Part shown: positions 50,869-59,968 of the stretch, one piece after another
How positions within the stretch are numbered: position 1 is the stretch's first letter
Layout: each line of letters opens with the position of its first letter
Assembly (NCBI GenBank): GCA_963838035.1
Contig: CAWIPM010000003.1
Location: forward strand, 124,001-188,000
From: CAVVNN01 sp963838035
GTDB taxonomy: Bacteria > Actinomycetota > Thermoleophilia > Solirubrobacterales > 70-9
Length of the DNA stretch: 64,000 bases
Direction of reading: 5' to 3'
The notes under the pieces: generated by a model
Seen by the model: only the letters and a program-made list of their open reading frames with translations
What the model was told of the DNA's origin: nothing
The model's database searches: none
Position numbers and translations under genes: made by a program

Positions 50869-52233
50869 CTAGCCGCAGAGGACGCGCAGCTCGCGCTCGT
50901 AGGCGCGGGCCAGCGGTTCGGGGTCGGCGACGAGCGCGGTGTCGGTCATGAAGCCGACGGTGACCTCGCCCGCGTAGCTGAAGATGCTGACCGTCATCCC
51001 GAGGCTGCCTGAGCAGGGCGCCCAGACGAGGACGCCGGTTACCGGGGTGCCGGCGAAGCTGACCTGCTCGCGGGGGCCGGGAACGTTGGTGGCGACCAGG
51101 CTCGCCTTCTCGGTGAAGAAGCCGATCATCCGGTCCTCGACCCAGGGCGGGGTGAAGCCGAGCGCGCTGAGGATGCCGAAGGAGATCGGCGCCTCGTGGG
51201 AGCGCTTGATCGCGTCCATGCGGGCGGCGACCTCGCGCAGGCGCTCGGCGGGGCCGACGGGGCCGACGGGGAGCGCCAGCAGGATCAGCGCGAAGTCGTT
51301 GCCGAGGTCGGTCGGGACCGGCTCCTCGAGCGAGCGCAGGTTGACAGGGATCATCGCGTGGATCTCCTCGGGCGGGGAGGGCTCGGCGGCGAGGCGATCG
51401 TGCAGGGCCGCAGCCAGCGCCGCGACCAGCAGGTCGTTGACGGTGACCCGGCGGCGGCGTCCCGCCTCCTTGATGCGTTCGAGCGGGACCGGCTCAGACC
51501 AGGCGATGCGCCGGATTCCCGACAGCGGGCCGCGCAGCCCGGTGGGTGGGTCGGTGGGGGAGGCGAGGAGCTTGGCGCCGGTGGCGGCGTCGCGCAGCGC
51601 AGCGCCGGCCAGCCCGCGCAGGTGGTCGGGGTGGGCGAGCGACTCCGCCCCCTCGTGCAAAGCGCCGCCGCCGACCTTCCGGACCGCGCCCAGGGCGTCG
51701 CCGGGAGCGGCGGCGAGCCGGCTCAGCGCGCCGCGGCCGCCGCCGGCCGGATCGCCGGGCGCGCCCTCCCGCTCCGTCCCATCTCCATCCGCCCCGTCGG
51801 TGATCGAGAGCAGGACCCGCCCGAGCGCGATGCCGTCGGCAATGCAGTGATGGATGCGCCAGAGCATCGCGGCGCCGCCTTCGTAACCGTCGATCAGATA
51901 GGCGTGCCAGAGGGGTTGGCCGGGGAGCAGCGGCGGGGTGATCAGGTCGCCGACCATCGTCTGCAGGGCGTCCCGGTCGCCTGGAGGGGGCAGGGTACGG
52001 TCGTGGAGGTGGGCGTCGAGGTCGAAGTCGGGATCGTCCTCGAAGGCCGGGGCCCGTGCCGGCGGGTCGACCACCCGCTGGCGGAAGCGCGGAAAGCGGT
52101 CGACAAGCCGGCGTCGCAGCAGGTCGGCGACGCGCTCACGATCCGGCGAAGCGCCGAGCTGGAACAGCCCGTTGACGACCATCGGGTTGGTCGGCCGATC
52201 CATGTGGAGCCAAGCGGCGTCGGCCGCCGGCAT
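50869..52233 (-). CDS. Wax ester synthase / diacylglycerol acyltransferase (WS/DGAT)
   Basis: 454 residues. Catalytic motif HHCIADG at 128-134 (HHxxxDG). N-terminal PAADAAWLHMDRPTNPMVVN and C-terminal NVPGPREQVSFAGTPVTGVL / FSYAGEVTVGFMTDTALV are typical of the actinobacterial WS/DGAT family. Known reaction: acyl-CoA transfer to fatty alcohol or diacylglycerol, making storage lipids. ATG at 52233 gives a start one or two residues short of the usual N-terminus. It is convergent to nothing nearby; the gap to the riboswitch region holds only the crcB leader. Confidence 0.92.
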   Translation of the reverse strand: MPAADAAWLHMDRPTNPMVVNGLFQLGASPDRERVADLLRRRLVDRFPRFRQRVVDPPARAPAFEDDPDFDLDAHLHDRTLPPPGDRDALQTMVGDLITPPLLPGQPLWHAYLIDGYEGGAAMLWRIHHCIADGIALGRVLLSITDGADGDGTEREGAPGDPAGGGRGALSRLAAAPGDALGAVRKVGGGALHEGAESLAHPDHLRGLAGAALRDAATGAKLLASPTDPPTGLRGPLSGIRRIAWSEPVPLERIKEAGRRRRVTVNDLLVAALAAALHDRLAAEPSPPEEIHAMIPVNLRSLEEPVPTDLGNDFALILLALPVGPVGPAERLREVAARMDAIKRSHEAPISFGILSALGFTPPWVEDRMIGFFTEKASLVATNVPGPREQVSFAGTPVTGVLVWAPCSGSLGMTVSIFSYAGEVTVGFMTDTALVADPEPLARAYERELRVLCG

Positions 52234-52382
52234 GGCGTGGCGGGTGCTTGTGGTTCCGTTGCCGATCCCCGCCGATGATGCTCGTGGACCGGACGGGGCG
52301 CATCCGTATTTGTCCGCCCTCTTGACGACCGGACTGAGGCCGGCGGATCCGAAGGGACCGAGGGCGATCGGGGCGGTGCCGA

Positions 52383-52856
52383 TCAGTCGGTCGAGGGGCT
52401 GAACGCGACCAGCGGCAGGATGCCAGCCAGCTTCCGTCGGGCCTGGGAAGACCCGTCGTAGCGGAACCCCGCGAGGCGGGATAGGACCGCGCGCACCACC
52501 GGGCTCGCGATCCGGTTGCGCCGCTCGTAGCCGGCGACGACGCGAACAGCCTCCTCGGCATCCAACCGGCGCACCTCGGGGCGAAAACGCGTGCGGGCGA
52601 TCTGGATCTCCTCCGCACCCCCCGCGACCACGTTCAGGAACCAGTTCGACCGCGCGCCGAAACCCGCCATGACGATCGCCTCACCGCCGGCAGGATCCCA
52701 ATCCACCACCTCCAGCATCGTGCGGTAGGAGCGGCCCGAGTGCCGCCCCCGGTGGGTGAGCAGCAGGAAGCGGTGCCCGAGCAGGCGCCCGGCGCCGACG
52801 TCGTAGAGAACGACCGGCGCCCGCAGCAGGCGCCTCAGCACAGGTCCTGGCCTCAC
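52383..52856 (-). CDS. Deazaflavin (F420)-dependent nitroreductase family protein
   Basis: 157 residues from GTG 52856. VVLYDVGAGRLLGHRFLLLT, THRGRHSGRSYRTMLEVVDW and VMAGFGARSNWFLNV match the DUF385 / Ddn-like split-barrel family that binds F420. C-terminal FRPEVRRLDAEEAVRVVAGY and YERRNR are typical. Substrate unknown. The 149-base gap to the WS/DGAT start holds no clear element. Confidence 0.88.
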   Translation of the reverse strand: MRPGPVLRRLLRAPVVLYDVGAGRLLGHRFLLLTHRGRHSGRSYRTMLEVVDWDPAGGEAIVMAGFGARSNWFLNVVAGGAEEIQIARTRFRPEVRRLDAEEAVRVVAGYERRNRIASPVVRAVLSRLAGFRYDGSSQARRKLAGILPLVAFSPSTD

Positions 52857-52887
52857 CGTCAGAAGCCTACGCGCTCGCCTATGACGG

Positions 52888-54566
52888 CTAGGGAACCTTG
52901 CTCGGCGAGAGATCGTCGGTGCCGAGTTCAACCATCTGGGACGAGAGGGCCTCGGCGAGACGATCCCGGTCGACCCTGGCTGAAGCTTTCCGCGGCTCCC
53001 CCGTGCGGTGGTCGAGCAGGTTGAGCTGCTCATCCGGGTCGCGCTCGAGGTCATACATCTCGTATTCGGGAGCGGTCCGCCGTTGCGGGTCGAGATAGAC
53101 CGCGTACTTCATCCGCGAGTCGCGAATGCAGCGAACTCGGTTTGGCTGGCCGGGGGCGTCGGCGCGAGCGGTCGCCGCCTGATGGTCATCGTAGGTGAAG
53201 TGGATCGAGTCGCGGACGCTGTCGGCGGGCCCGGGGTGCTCGAGCACCGGCCCGAAGTCGACCGCGGCGCGGGCGAACGCCTCCCGCTCGAGGGACGCGT
53301 GACGGGCGAGGAGCGGGCTGAGGTCCGCTCCCTGTGCCCCGGACGGAGCCTCCGCGCCTCCGAGGGTCGCCATGGTCGGCAGCACGTCGATTAGCGAAGC
53401 GAGCGCGTCGGTCTCGACCGGTTGCGGGAACAGCAGCGGGTTGGAGACCACGAGGGGGACGTTGATCGTCTCCTCGTAGGCGTTGAACGCCTTCTGGCGA
53501 AGGCCGCCGTGGGAGAGGCCCATCTCGCCGTGGTCGGAGCAGCGTATGACCACCGTCCGCGAGCGCAGAGAGCCAGGGTCGGCGGGGTCGCCGAGGGCCG
53601 CCAGGACACGGCCGATCTTGGCGTCGACCAAGCGGTGGAGATGGGCGTAGAAGTTGACGTAGTCGAGCTGCGCGCGGCGCCCGCGCAGCGGACCGAGGTA
53701 GGCGGTCATCCCCATCTGCATCAGCGTCTGCGCGCTGGGCTTGGAGGAGAGGTCCTCATCGATCGTCGGCGGCAGCTCGACCCCTGTCTGACGGAACTCG
53801 GAGACGTCGTAGCCCCCCTCGCGGTAGGAGGAGGCGTAACCGAGCACGTCGTGCGGGTTGACCAGGGAGAGGACAAGGCAGAACGGCTCGGGAAGATCTG
53901 AGCGGCCAAGCCAGGCCTCCGCCTGGCGAGTGTAGACCTCGTCCCAGCCCTCGCCCAACGGCCCTGCCGTGCCGCCGCCGAAGTTCTCGGCCTTGGCGTT
54001 CTCGCCCGCGTCGGGGGGCTCCCATCCGGCAAATCCGAACGAGTGCTCCAGCAGCTCAGCGTCGCGATCGCTCCAGCCGCCCACTTCGACCGGCTGGGTC
54101 AGATGCCACTTGCCCTTGTAGCCAACCGTGTAACCGGCGGCACGAAGCATCTGCGCCAGGTTCGGCGTGCTCGGCTTCAGCTCCGGCTCTCCCCACCCTT
54201 CGGCCCCAGTCCCAGCGCGCCGCTGGCGAACTGCCGAAGCGCCCGCCCCCGGGGCGCCCCGCGCCGGAGCATCACCCTGGCCAGGTCGGCGGCGACGGCC
54301 GGCCCGTTGCGCGGGTCGGGCTTGAGGTCGGCGGCAGTCAGGGTCAGGGTGACGCCGTGGTGAGCCGGGTAGAGGCCCGTGAAAAGGGAGGCTCGACTCG
54401 GCGAGCACATCGAGGCGTTGCAGAAGCCGTTGCGAAAGGTCAGGCCCGTCCTCGCCAGCTCGGCCTGGTTGGGCATCAGGTCTTTCAGCCAAGCCGAGTC
54501 GTCGGGCCAATGGCGCGGCCGGCGCTGCTGGTCGGTAATCAGCAGCAGCATGTTCGGCCGGCTCAT
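52888..54566 (-). pseudogene. Type I sulfatase split by a frameshift
   Basis: The first frame starts at ATG 54566: MSRPNMLLLITDQQRRP (metal-binding Asp), then NASMCSPSRASLFTGL with the formylglycine Cys in CxPxR (residue 54). It stops at 54177. The remaining sulfatase continues in a second frame from about 54200: LKPSTPNLAQMLRAAGYTVG, GYKGKWHL, VVIRCSDHGEMGLSHGGLRQ and RTAPEYEMYDLERDPDEQLN, ending at 52888. The frames cross near 54190-54210, within G-rich runs, so a single-base error is likely. All catalytic motifs are present in the combined product. The substrate class cannot be set from sequence. Confidence 0.8.
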
Positions 54567-54653
54567 CGGCGGCGACCCTATCGGAGCGCCGTCGGGCGTT
54601 CCCCCGAAACCAATGCGCCGCCTCGGAGGACGGCGCCTGGAACTGCAATCCGA

Positions 54654-54726
54654 TGGCGAGGGCCGGAATCGAACCGGCGACACCACGATTTTCAGTCGTG
54701 TGCTCTACCAACTGAGCTACCTCGCC
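54654..54726 (-). tRNA. tRNA-Phe (GAA)
   Basis: On the minus strand the acceptor stem GGCGAGG pairs with CCTCGCC-like CCCTCGCC before the A discriminator. D-arm AGCTCAGTTGGTAGAGC, anticodon loop CTGAAAA (anticodon GAA), and T-arm GGTTCGATTCC are all present. CCA is not encoded. 73 bases. Confidence 0.95.
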
Positions 54727-54805
54727 TCGACAGACGCGCCCGCTGATGGCCGCGCAGGGCCAAGGCTAGCGACAGCGGGCAGGAGGGGGCTGATTCCATT
54801 GGGGC

Positions 54806-56262
54806 GTGGCCGGAACGCGTGCAGAGCTGGCGATCGGCGCCGCGCTCGTGGCGACGATGCTGGCCGTCTCGGGCGGGTCCCGGGCCGACCCGCGGACGCC
54901 CCCCGCGCTGCCGGGCATGCCGGCGCCGTTCCTTGGCACGGCTGTGATCGGGAGCGGCGGGGTGACCGACGCCGTCGACGCATACGGGGACGTGGTCGAC
55001 CGGCGGGCACCGGGGCCGGCGGGGCCGGCGTCGATCGCCGTCCCCGCCCTTCGACAGGCTGCCGGGAGCGTCCCCGCCGACGCCGGAATCGTGGCCAGGA
55101 TGCAGGTCGGAGGAAGCTCAATCCCGCTCTGGCGCGCGGACTCCGTTTCGCAGCACTATCTGCCCGGGACCAACGTGCTGCGCACGGTGGCGCGCTTCGG
55201 CGACACAAGCGCCGTAATCGTCAGCTCGGCAGAAGGGCCGGGAGAGGCCCGCGCCGACCGGCGCTGGGTCGCGCGGGCGCGGGCGCTGGGGAAGGGAGCG
55301 CCGGGATGGGCAAGGCGGATGTACGTGCGGTCACTGCTGGTGCTGCGGGCGCTGACCGACCGGCGCACCGGGGCGGTCGCCGCCGGCGCCCGCGACGGCT
55401 GGGCCTACGTGTGGCCGCGGGACGCGAGCGCGGTGGCGATCGCTCTGGCCGCGGCGGGCTATCGCGGCGAGTCGCAACGCATCGTTCGCTTCCTCCTCGG
55501 CCTCGACCTCGGCTCGGCCGCGCGCTTCCGCGGCGACGGGACGCCTGTGGACGGGCGGGGGGCACAGGGCGACGCGAGGGGCTGGGTCGCAGCCGCGGCC
55601 AGGGCGGCGGGCCTCTCGGCGCGGCCCGCGACAGGTTCCGGCTGGAGGGGCAGAGCCGATTACCAGGAGCGCTCCGGCGACTCCGGCGACTACCTCGCCA
55701 ACGCACTCGCCTCCTCCTGGGCCGATGGGCCGATAAGTGGAGCCATCTTCCACTTATCGGCCCATCGGCGGGGAGGAGGGGGATTGCGGCGGCATTTGGC
55801 ACTCCGCTTGGGCTGGAGCGACAGGTGGGGGACCCGGGGTCGGGACTCGATGCGGCCGCAGCCTGGGCGGTGCGGCCGTTCCCCCAGCCCGCCCTCTTCC
55901 CGCTCGTCCGCAGAACGCTGCAGCGGCTTCTCCGACGGGCCGGGCCCTACGGGATCACGCCCGGCGAAGGCTGGCCGGGCAAGGACCCGTGGACCGCGCC
56001 GACCGCCTGGTCGGCCTGGAGCCTCGCCGCGCTCGCCGACGCTGAGCGGGGCGCCCGGTCGCGGACAGCCGCCCTGGGCGACAGGCGCCGGGCGCTCCGG
56101 CTGGTGGGTGACCTGCGACGCGCTGCGACCCCCCTCGGCCTCCTGCCAGAGCGCGTCGACGCAGACACCGGCCTCCCCCGCTCGACCACCCCGCTCGCCT
56201 GGTCGCACGCCTTCACGATCCTCGCCCTGCGCCAGCTCTGGCCCGGTCGGCGGGGAAGGTGA
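54806..56262 (+). pseudogene. GH15-like glucoamylase/trehalase-type protein split by a family A palindrome
   Basis: GTG start at 54806 with a signal peptide (AIGAALVATMLAVSGGSRA). First part: RSLLVLRALTDRRTGAVAAG and WAYVWPRDASAVAIALAAAG (GH15 W-x-R-D motif), to SSW at 55720. The palindrome at 55721-55770 follows. The second part is in another frame: FGTPLGLERQVGDPGSGLDA, RRAGPYGITPGEGWPGKDPW, and TPLAWSHAFTILALRQLWPG. Deleting exactly 50 bp joins the two in one frame of 469 codons including the stop. So the gene was disrupted by the element; as it stands the catalytic C-terminal half is out of frame. Confidence 0.8.
55721..55770. repeat. Family A palindromic element, copy 2, inside the GH15-like gene
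   Basis: Left arm gccgatgggccgataagtgg (55721-55740), loop agccatctt, right arm ccacttatcggcccatcggc (55750-55769), perfect over 20 bp, plus one base. Flanks are ctcctcctgg and gggaggaggg, which are themselves partly complementary. It interrupts the open frame; its removal restores it. Confidence 0.9.
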
Positions 56263-56302
56263 AACGCGTTTTCCACCCAGCATGGTGCAACCACGTTTCA
56301 CC
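56258..56302. terminator. Bidirectional hairpin at converging gene ends
   Basis: Arms ggtgaaacg (56258-56266) and cgtttcacc (56294-56302) with an inner partly paired region. It overlaps the stop of the GH15-like gene and directly precedes the stop of the LOG-like gene from the other side. No T-run, so its termination role is only likely. Confidence 0.5.
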
Positions 56303-56782
56303 TCATCGATCGGCGCGAAGGGCAGCCGCGACGGCCTCCTCCGGCGTCGAGGCCGGGATCACGCCGGGGGTGGCCTCCATGTCCCCCTGACCCGAGAGGC
56401 TCCAGCTGCGCAGGGCGATCACCGTGCGGCCGAAGGTGCGGGCATGGCCGATCTCGGAGAGGGTTCCCCACTCTCCTCCAACCGCGATCACCGCGTCGCC
56501 GCTGGCGACCACCGCAAGGTTGCGGGCGTAGCCGATCGCGCTCGCGACCACGTGGGTGCAGTGCGGGTTCGCCTCCTCCACCGCCGCGCCGGGCACGATC
56601 CCGATCACGGTGCCGCCGGCCTGCGCTGCGCCGCGGGACGCCGCCTCCATAACCCCGCCAAGACCGCCGCAGACCACGGTCACCCCGGCCTCCCCGAGTC
56701 GCCTCCCCACCTCCTCGGCGAGCTGCGCGATCTCCGAGTCCTGGGGGCAGTCGCCCACCCCGATCACCGAGACCTGCCTCAC
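56303..56782 (-). CDS. LOG / TIGR00725-like Rossmann-fold protein
   Basis: 159 residues with GTG 56782; GTGA overlaps the helicase stop. VSVIGVGDCPQDSEIAQLAE, TVVCGGLGGVMEAASRGAAQ (the GG-x-GG-x-M-x nucleotide motif), GTVIGIVPG, and AIGYARNLAVVASGDAVIAV with GGEWGTLSEI (PGGxGTxxE-like, with Glu). Resembles the TIGR00725 group related to cytokinin-type LOG phosphoribohydrolases. Activity on nucleoside monophosphates is possible but not shown. Confidence 0.82.
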   Translation of the reverse strand: MRQVSVIGVGDCPQDSEIAQLAEEVGRRLGEAGVTVVCGGLGGVMEAASRGAAQAGGTVIGIVPGAAVEEANPHCTHVVASAIGYARNLAVVASGDAVIAVGGEWGTLSEIGHARTFGRTVIALRSWSLSGQGDMEATPGVIPASTPEEAVAAALRADR

Positions 56783-59058
56783 GCGCCGGATCCTTGCATC
56801 GCTCGCATCAGCTGCAGGGCTCCTGCCTTGTGCAGCGGTTCGTTGAGGTTGCCGCACTTGGGGCTCTGCACGCAGGAGGGGCAGCCGGACTCGCAGGGAC
56901 ACTCCGCGATCAGCCGCTCGGCGTCGCCGAGCAGGCGATCGAACCGCTCGTAGCCGCGCAGGGTGATGCCGACTCCTCCGGGGTGCCCGTCATAGATGAA
57001 GATGGTCGCGCGGCCGGTCTGGAAATGGACGTTTGTGGAGAGGCCTCCGATATCCCAGCGGTCGCACATGGCGATCAGCGGCAGCACCGCGATCTGGCCA
57101 TGCTCGGTTGCGTGCAGGGAGCCGAGCAAGGCGTCGGGTGGGAGCTCGGCGGTGAGCGACTGCGGCAGCACGTACCAGAGCGCCTGGGTGACGAAACTCT
57201 GCTCGGGCAGCTCCAGGGCGACGATACCGATCGCCTCCTGGTCGGAGATCGAGACGCGCTGGAAGGCGATCACCTGCTCGGTGACCGCGACCTCGCCGAA
57301 GTGCAGTTCCACGCCCGCGACCTGGCGCTGCTCGCGGGTGCGCTCGATGTAGATCTCGGTTTCCTTCTTCGGGCGCGTGTACCAGTCGCCGTCGAAGCGG
57401 GAGACGACCGCCCGGCGCCCCTCGAGGTCGAGCTGCTCCACCTCATAGGAGCGACCGAGGTGGAGGTAGACGGCACCCGGGTGGATCGTCGTGAAAGCGC
57501 GCTCGGCCTCGACCAGTCCGAGCATCTCTCCCGAGTCGCGCTCGACGACCGCGACCGAGTCTGCCGAGGCCGAGCGCAACGGGATCTTCGCGGCGACGAA
57601 CTCGCTGCGGCGCGGCAGCAGCCGCCCGCCGGCTCGCCGCAGCTCCCCCGCGCCCAGCAGCCGCTCGGCGCGGTCGCGCCACTCCAGCCCGAAGAACTCG
57701 TCGTCTGACTCGCTCAGCGGCAGCTCGTACGCCGCCGCGACCAGGTGGCGCGCCGCTATCTGCTCGTTGGAGTGGTCGAGGATCGCCGCCTCGACCGGCC
57801 GCTCCAGAAACTCCTCGGGGTGGCGGCAGAAGAACTGGTCGAGCGCGTCCTGACCGGCCACGTAGACGGCGAGCCCGCGCCGTCGCCGGCCCGCCCGCCC
57901 CCACATCTGCCGCAGGCTGGCGACCGTTCCGGGGAAGGTGACGCAGATCGCCGCGTCGAGCTCGCCGACGTCGATCCCCAGCTCCAGCGCGTCGGTGGCG
58001 ACCACAGCCAGCAGCTCGCCGGCGCTGAGCCGTGCCTCGATGTCGCGCCGCTGCTGGGGCGTGTAGCCGCCGCGGTAGGGGGCGATCCGCTGCGCCAGCT
58101 CCGGCTTCCCCCTCGCGGCGAGATTTTCCCGCGCAAAGCGCTGGATCAGCTCGATCCCCCGCCGGCTCTTGAGGAAGCAGATCGTCCGCACTCCGTGGCA
58201 GACCAGCTCCGCCAGCAGATCTGCCGCCTCAGAGAGGGCCGAGCGCCGCGTCCCGCTCGCCCGGTCGATCAAAGGTGGGTTCCACATCGCGATCTCCCGC
58301 CCCGCCCGCGGCGCGCCGTCGTCGTCGATCAGCTCGAACGTCTCGCCCACCAGCCGCTCGGCCAGCTCGACCGGGTTGGCGATCGTCGCCGAGGCGAGCA
58401 GGAAGCGCGGTTCGGCGCCGTAGGCGCGCGCCACCCGCCGCAGCCGTCGCAACACGTTGGCGACGTGGGAGCCGAATACCCCACGGTAGGTGTGGGCCTC
58501 GTCGACGACGACCCAGCCGAGGTTGGCGAGGAAGTCGCCCCAGCTCTTGTGGTTGGGGAGCAACCCGACATGGAGCATGTCCGGGTTGGTGAGGACCAGG
58601 TTGTTGCGGCGGCGTATCGCCGGGCGCTCCTCGCGCGGCGTGTCGCCGTCGTAGATCGCCTCGCGCAGACCCGGAGGGCGCAGCTCGGCCAGCTTGCGAG
58701 CCTGGTCCTGGGCGAGCGCCTTGGTCGGGTAGAGGTAGAGGGCACGGCGCTTGGAGTCGCGGGCGATGCCGTCCAGCACCGGCAGGTTGAAGGCGAGGCT
58801 CTTGCCCGAGGCGGTGCCGCTGGTGATCACCAGGTTCGAGGACACGGCGGCCTCGTAGGCCTCGCGCTGGTGGGCGTAGAGGCGCTCGACCCCGGCGCCG
58901 CGAAGCGACTCGACGAAGGCCGGGTCGAGCGATGCCGGGATCGCCACCGCACGCGCCTTTCGCTCGCCCTCTGCACTCTCGGCGACGATCCGGCCGTCGC
59001 GCCGGGCCGGGTCGATCGCGATCGCCCAAGGCGAACCGAGCAGACCGCCGCCGCCCAT
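56779..59058 (-). CDS. DEAD/DEAH helicase with C-terminal zinc-binding DUF1998 domain (MrfA/YprA-like)
   Basis: 759 residues from ATG 59058. GTASGKS Walker A (81-87), DEAH box WVVVDEAHTYRG (186-189), LASATIANPVELAERL, LELGIDVGELDAAICVTFPG, and motif VI MWGRAGRRRRG. The C-terminal DUF1998 region has a Cys cluster CPCESGCPSCVQSPKCG (near residue 720). Known for MrfA: 3'-to-5' helicase in mitomycin C repair in Bacillus subtilis. The start overlaps the folP stop as TGATG, and just upstream, in the end of folP, is a family A palindrome. Downstream overlaps the LOG-like gene. Confidence 0.92.
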   Translation of the reverse strand: MGGGGLLGSPWAIAIDPARRDGRIVAESAEGERKARAVAIPASLDPAFVESLRGAGVERLYAHQREAYEAAVSSNLVITSGTASGKSLAFNLPVLDGIARDSKRRALYLYPTKALAQDQARKLAELRPPGLREAIYDGDTPREERPAIRRRNNLVLTNPDMLHVGLLPNHKSWGDFLANLGWVVVDEAHTYRGVFGSHVANVLRRLRRVARAYGAEPRFLLASATIANPVELAERLVGETFELIDDDGAPRAGREIAMWNPPLIDRASGTRRSALSEAADLLAELVCHGVRTICFLKSRRGIELIQRFARENLAARGKPELAQRIAPYRGGYTPQQRRDIEARLSAGELLAVVATDALELGIDVGELDAAICVTFPGTVASLRQMWGRAGRRRRGLAVYVAGQDALDQFFCRHPEEFLERPVEAAILDHSNEQIAARHLVAAAYELPLSESDDEFFGLEWRDRAERLLGAGELRRAGGRLLPRRSEFVAAKIPLRSASADSVAVVERDSGEMLGLVEAERAFTTIHPGAVYLHLGRSYEVEQLDLEGRRAVVSRFDGDWYTRPKKETEIYIERTREQRQVAGVELHFGEVAVTEQVIAFQRVSISDQEAIGIVALELPEQSFVTQALWYVLPQSLTAELPPDALLGSLHATEHGQIAVLPLIAMCDRWDIGGLSTNVHFQTGRATIFIYDGHPGGVGITLRGYERFDRLLGDAERLIAECPCESGCPSCVQSPKCGNLNEPLHKAGALQLMRAMQGSGA

Positions 59059-59945
59059 CAACCTCTCCGTCGATGGGCCGAAAAGTCGCCCCTGGGGCGA
59101 CTTTTCGGCCCATCGGCCGCGGTTATGCGACCGGCGACCCTCACCGCCTGCAGCGAGGACCGGTCGTGGATGCGGAGGACGTCGGCCCCGGCTCGCACCG
59201 CCAGCGCGATGGCGGCGACCGTCCCCCACTCGCGCTCTGCAGCCGGCAGCCGCTCCTCCCACGACCCTGCAAGCACCGCGCCGATGAAGTCCTTGCGCGA
59301 GAGCGAGACGTAAAGCGGCAGCCCGATTGAACGCAGCTCGCCGAGCCGCCGCAGGACCTCGATGTCCTGGTCGGGGCTGAGGTCGAAGTCGAGTCCGGGG
59401 TCGATGGCGATCTGCTCCTCCGCAACCCCAAGGGTCCGGGCCGACTCGATTCTCCCCTCGAACCACGCCTTCATGTTGTCCACCACGTCGGCGTACTCCC
59501 GCCACGGACGGTCCTCCCGTGGCGGCCCCTCGATGTGCATCAGCACGTAGCCGCAGCCACTCTCCCCCACCAACCCGAACATCTCCTCGGAGCCTCCGGA
59601 GATGTCGTTGACGGCTGCCGCCCCCGCCGCCAGCGCCCGTCGCGCGACGTCTGCCGAGAAGGTGTCGGCCGATATCGGCACCCCAGACCCGGCCAGCCCC
59701 TCGACCGCCGGCACCAGCGCCGAAGCCTCGTCTTCGGGGTCGACGGGAGGCCCGCTTCGCGCCGCGACCGCCCCCACGTCGAGCATGTCGAACCCGGCCT
59801 CGACCAGCTCCGTCCCGTCCCGCACAGCCTGGCCCGGCGTACCACTCCGCGCCCCCTCGAACATCGAGTCGCTGGTCACGTTGACAATCCCTGCCGCCAG
59901 CGGCTGCTCCAGATTGAGGGTCCTGTCCGCAAGTCGCCAGGGCAC
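59058..59945 (-). CDS. folP: Dihydropteroate synthase
   Basis: 295 residues from GTG 59945. Pterin-site motifs: AGIVNVTSDSMFEGARSGTP, ISADTFSADVARRAL, INDISGG-like VNDISGGSEEMFGLV, VLMHIEGPP, AIDPGLDFDLSPDQD, SLSRKDFIG, and C-terminal VLRIHD. The usual STRPG loop after the second strand reads LDVGAVAARSGPPVDPEDEA here, so the pABA-side loop is altered. The last ~18 residues (DGPKSRPRGDFSAHRRRG) come from a family A palindrome. No other folate gene is adjacent. Confidence 0.9.
   Translation of the reverse strand: MPWRLADRTLNLEQPLAAGIVNVTSDSMFEGARSGTPGQAVRDGTELVEAGFDMLDVGAVAARSGPPVDPEDEASALVPAVEGLAGSGVPISADTFSADVARRALAAGAAAVNDISGGSEEMFGLVGESGCGYVLMHIEGPPREDRPWREYADVVDNMKAWFEGRIESARTLGVAEEQIAIDPGLDFDLSPDQDIEVLRRLGELRSIGLPLYVSLSRKDFIGAVLAGSWEERLPAAEREWGTVAAIALAVRAGADVLRIHDRSSLQAVRVAGRITAADGPKSRPRGDFSAHRRRG
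59069..59118. repeat. Family A palindromic element, copy 3, in the 3' end of folP
   Basis: Left arm gtcgatgggccgaaaagtcg (59069-59088), 9 nt self-pairing loop, right arm cgacttttcggcccatcggc (59098-59117), one mismatch. It encodes the C-terminal tail of folP and ends 10 bases before the helicase start, so it sits within a coupled gene pair. Confidence 0.88.
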
Positions 59946-59968
59946 GCGGCTACCGTAGCGACCACGCG

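Noticed and set aside
54471..54711. Starting the sulfatase upstream in the second frame, at 54711.
   Set aside because: That extension overlaps tRNA-Phe and gives Arg/Pro-rich sequence, while the other frame holds the true N-terminal CxPxR motif.
551..59118. The repeated palindromes as a CRISPR array.
   Set aside because: The copies are single and tens of kilobases apart, without regular spacers or cas genes.
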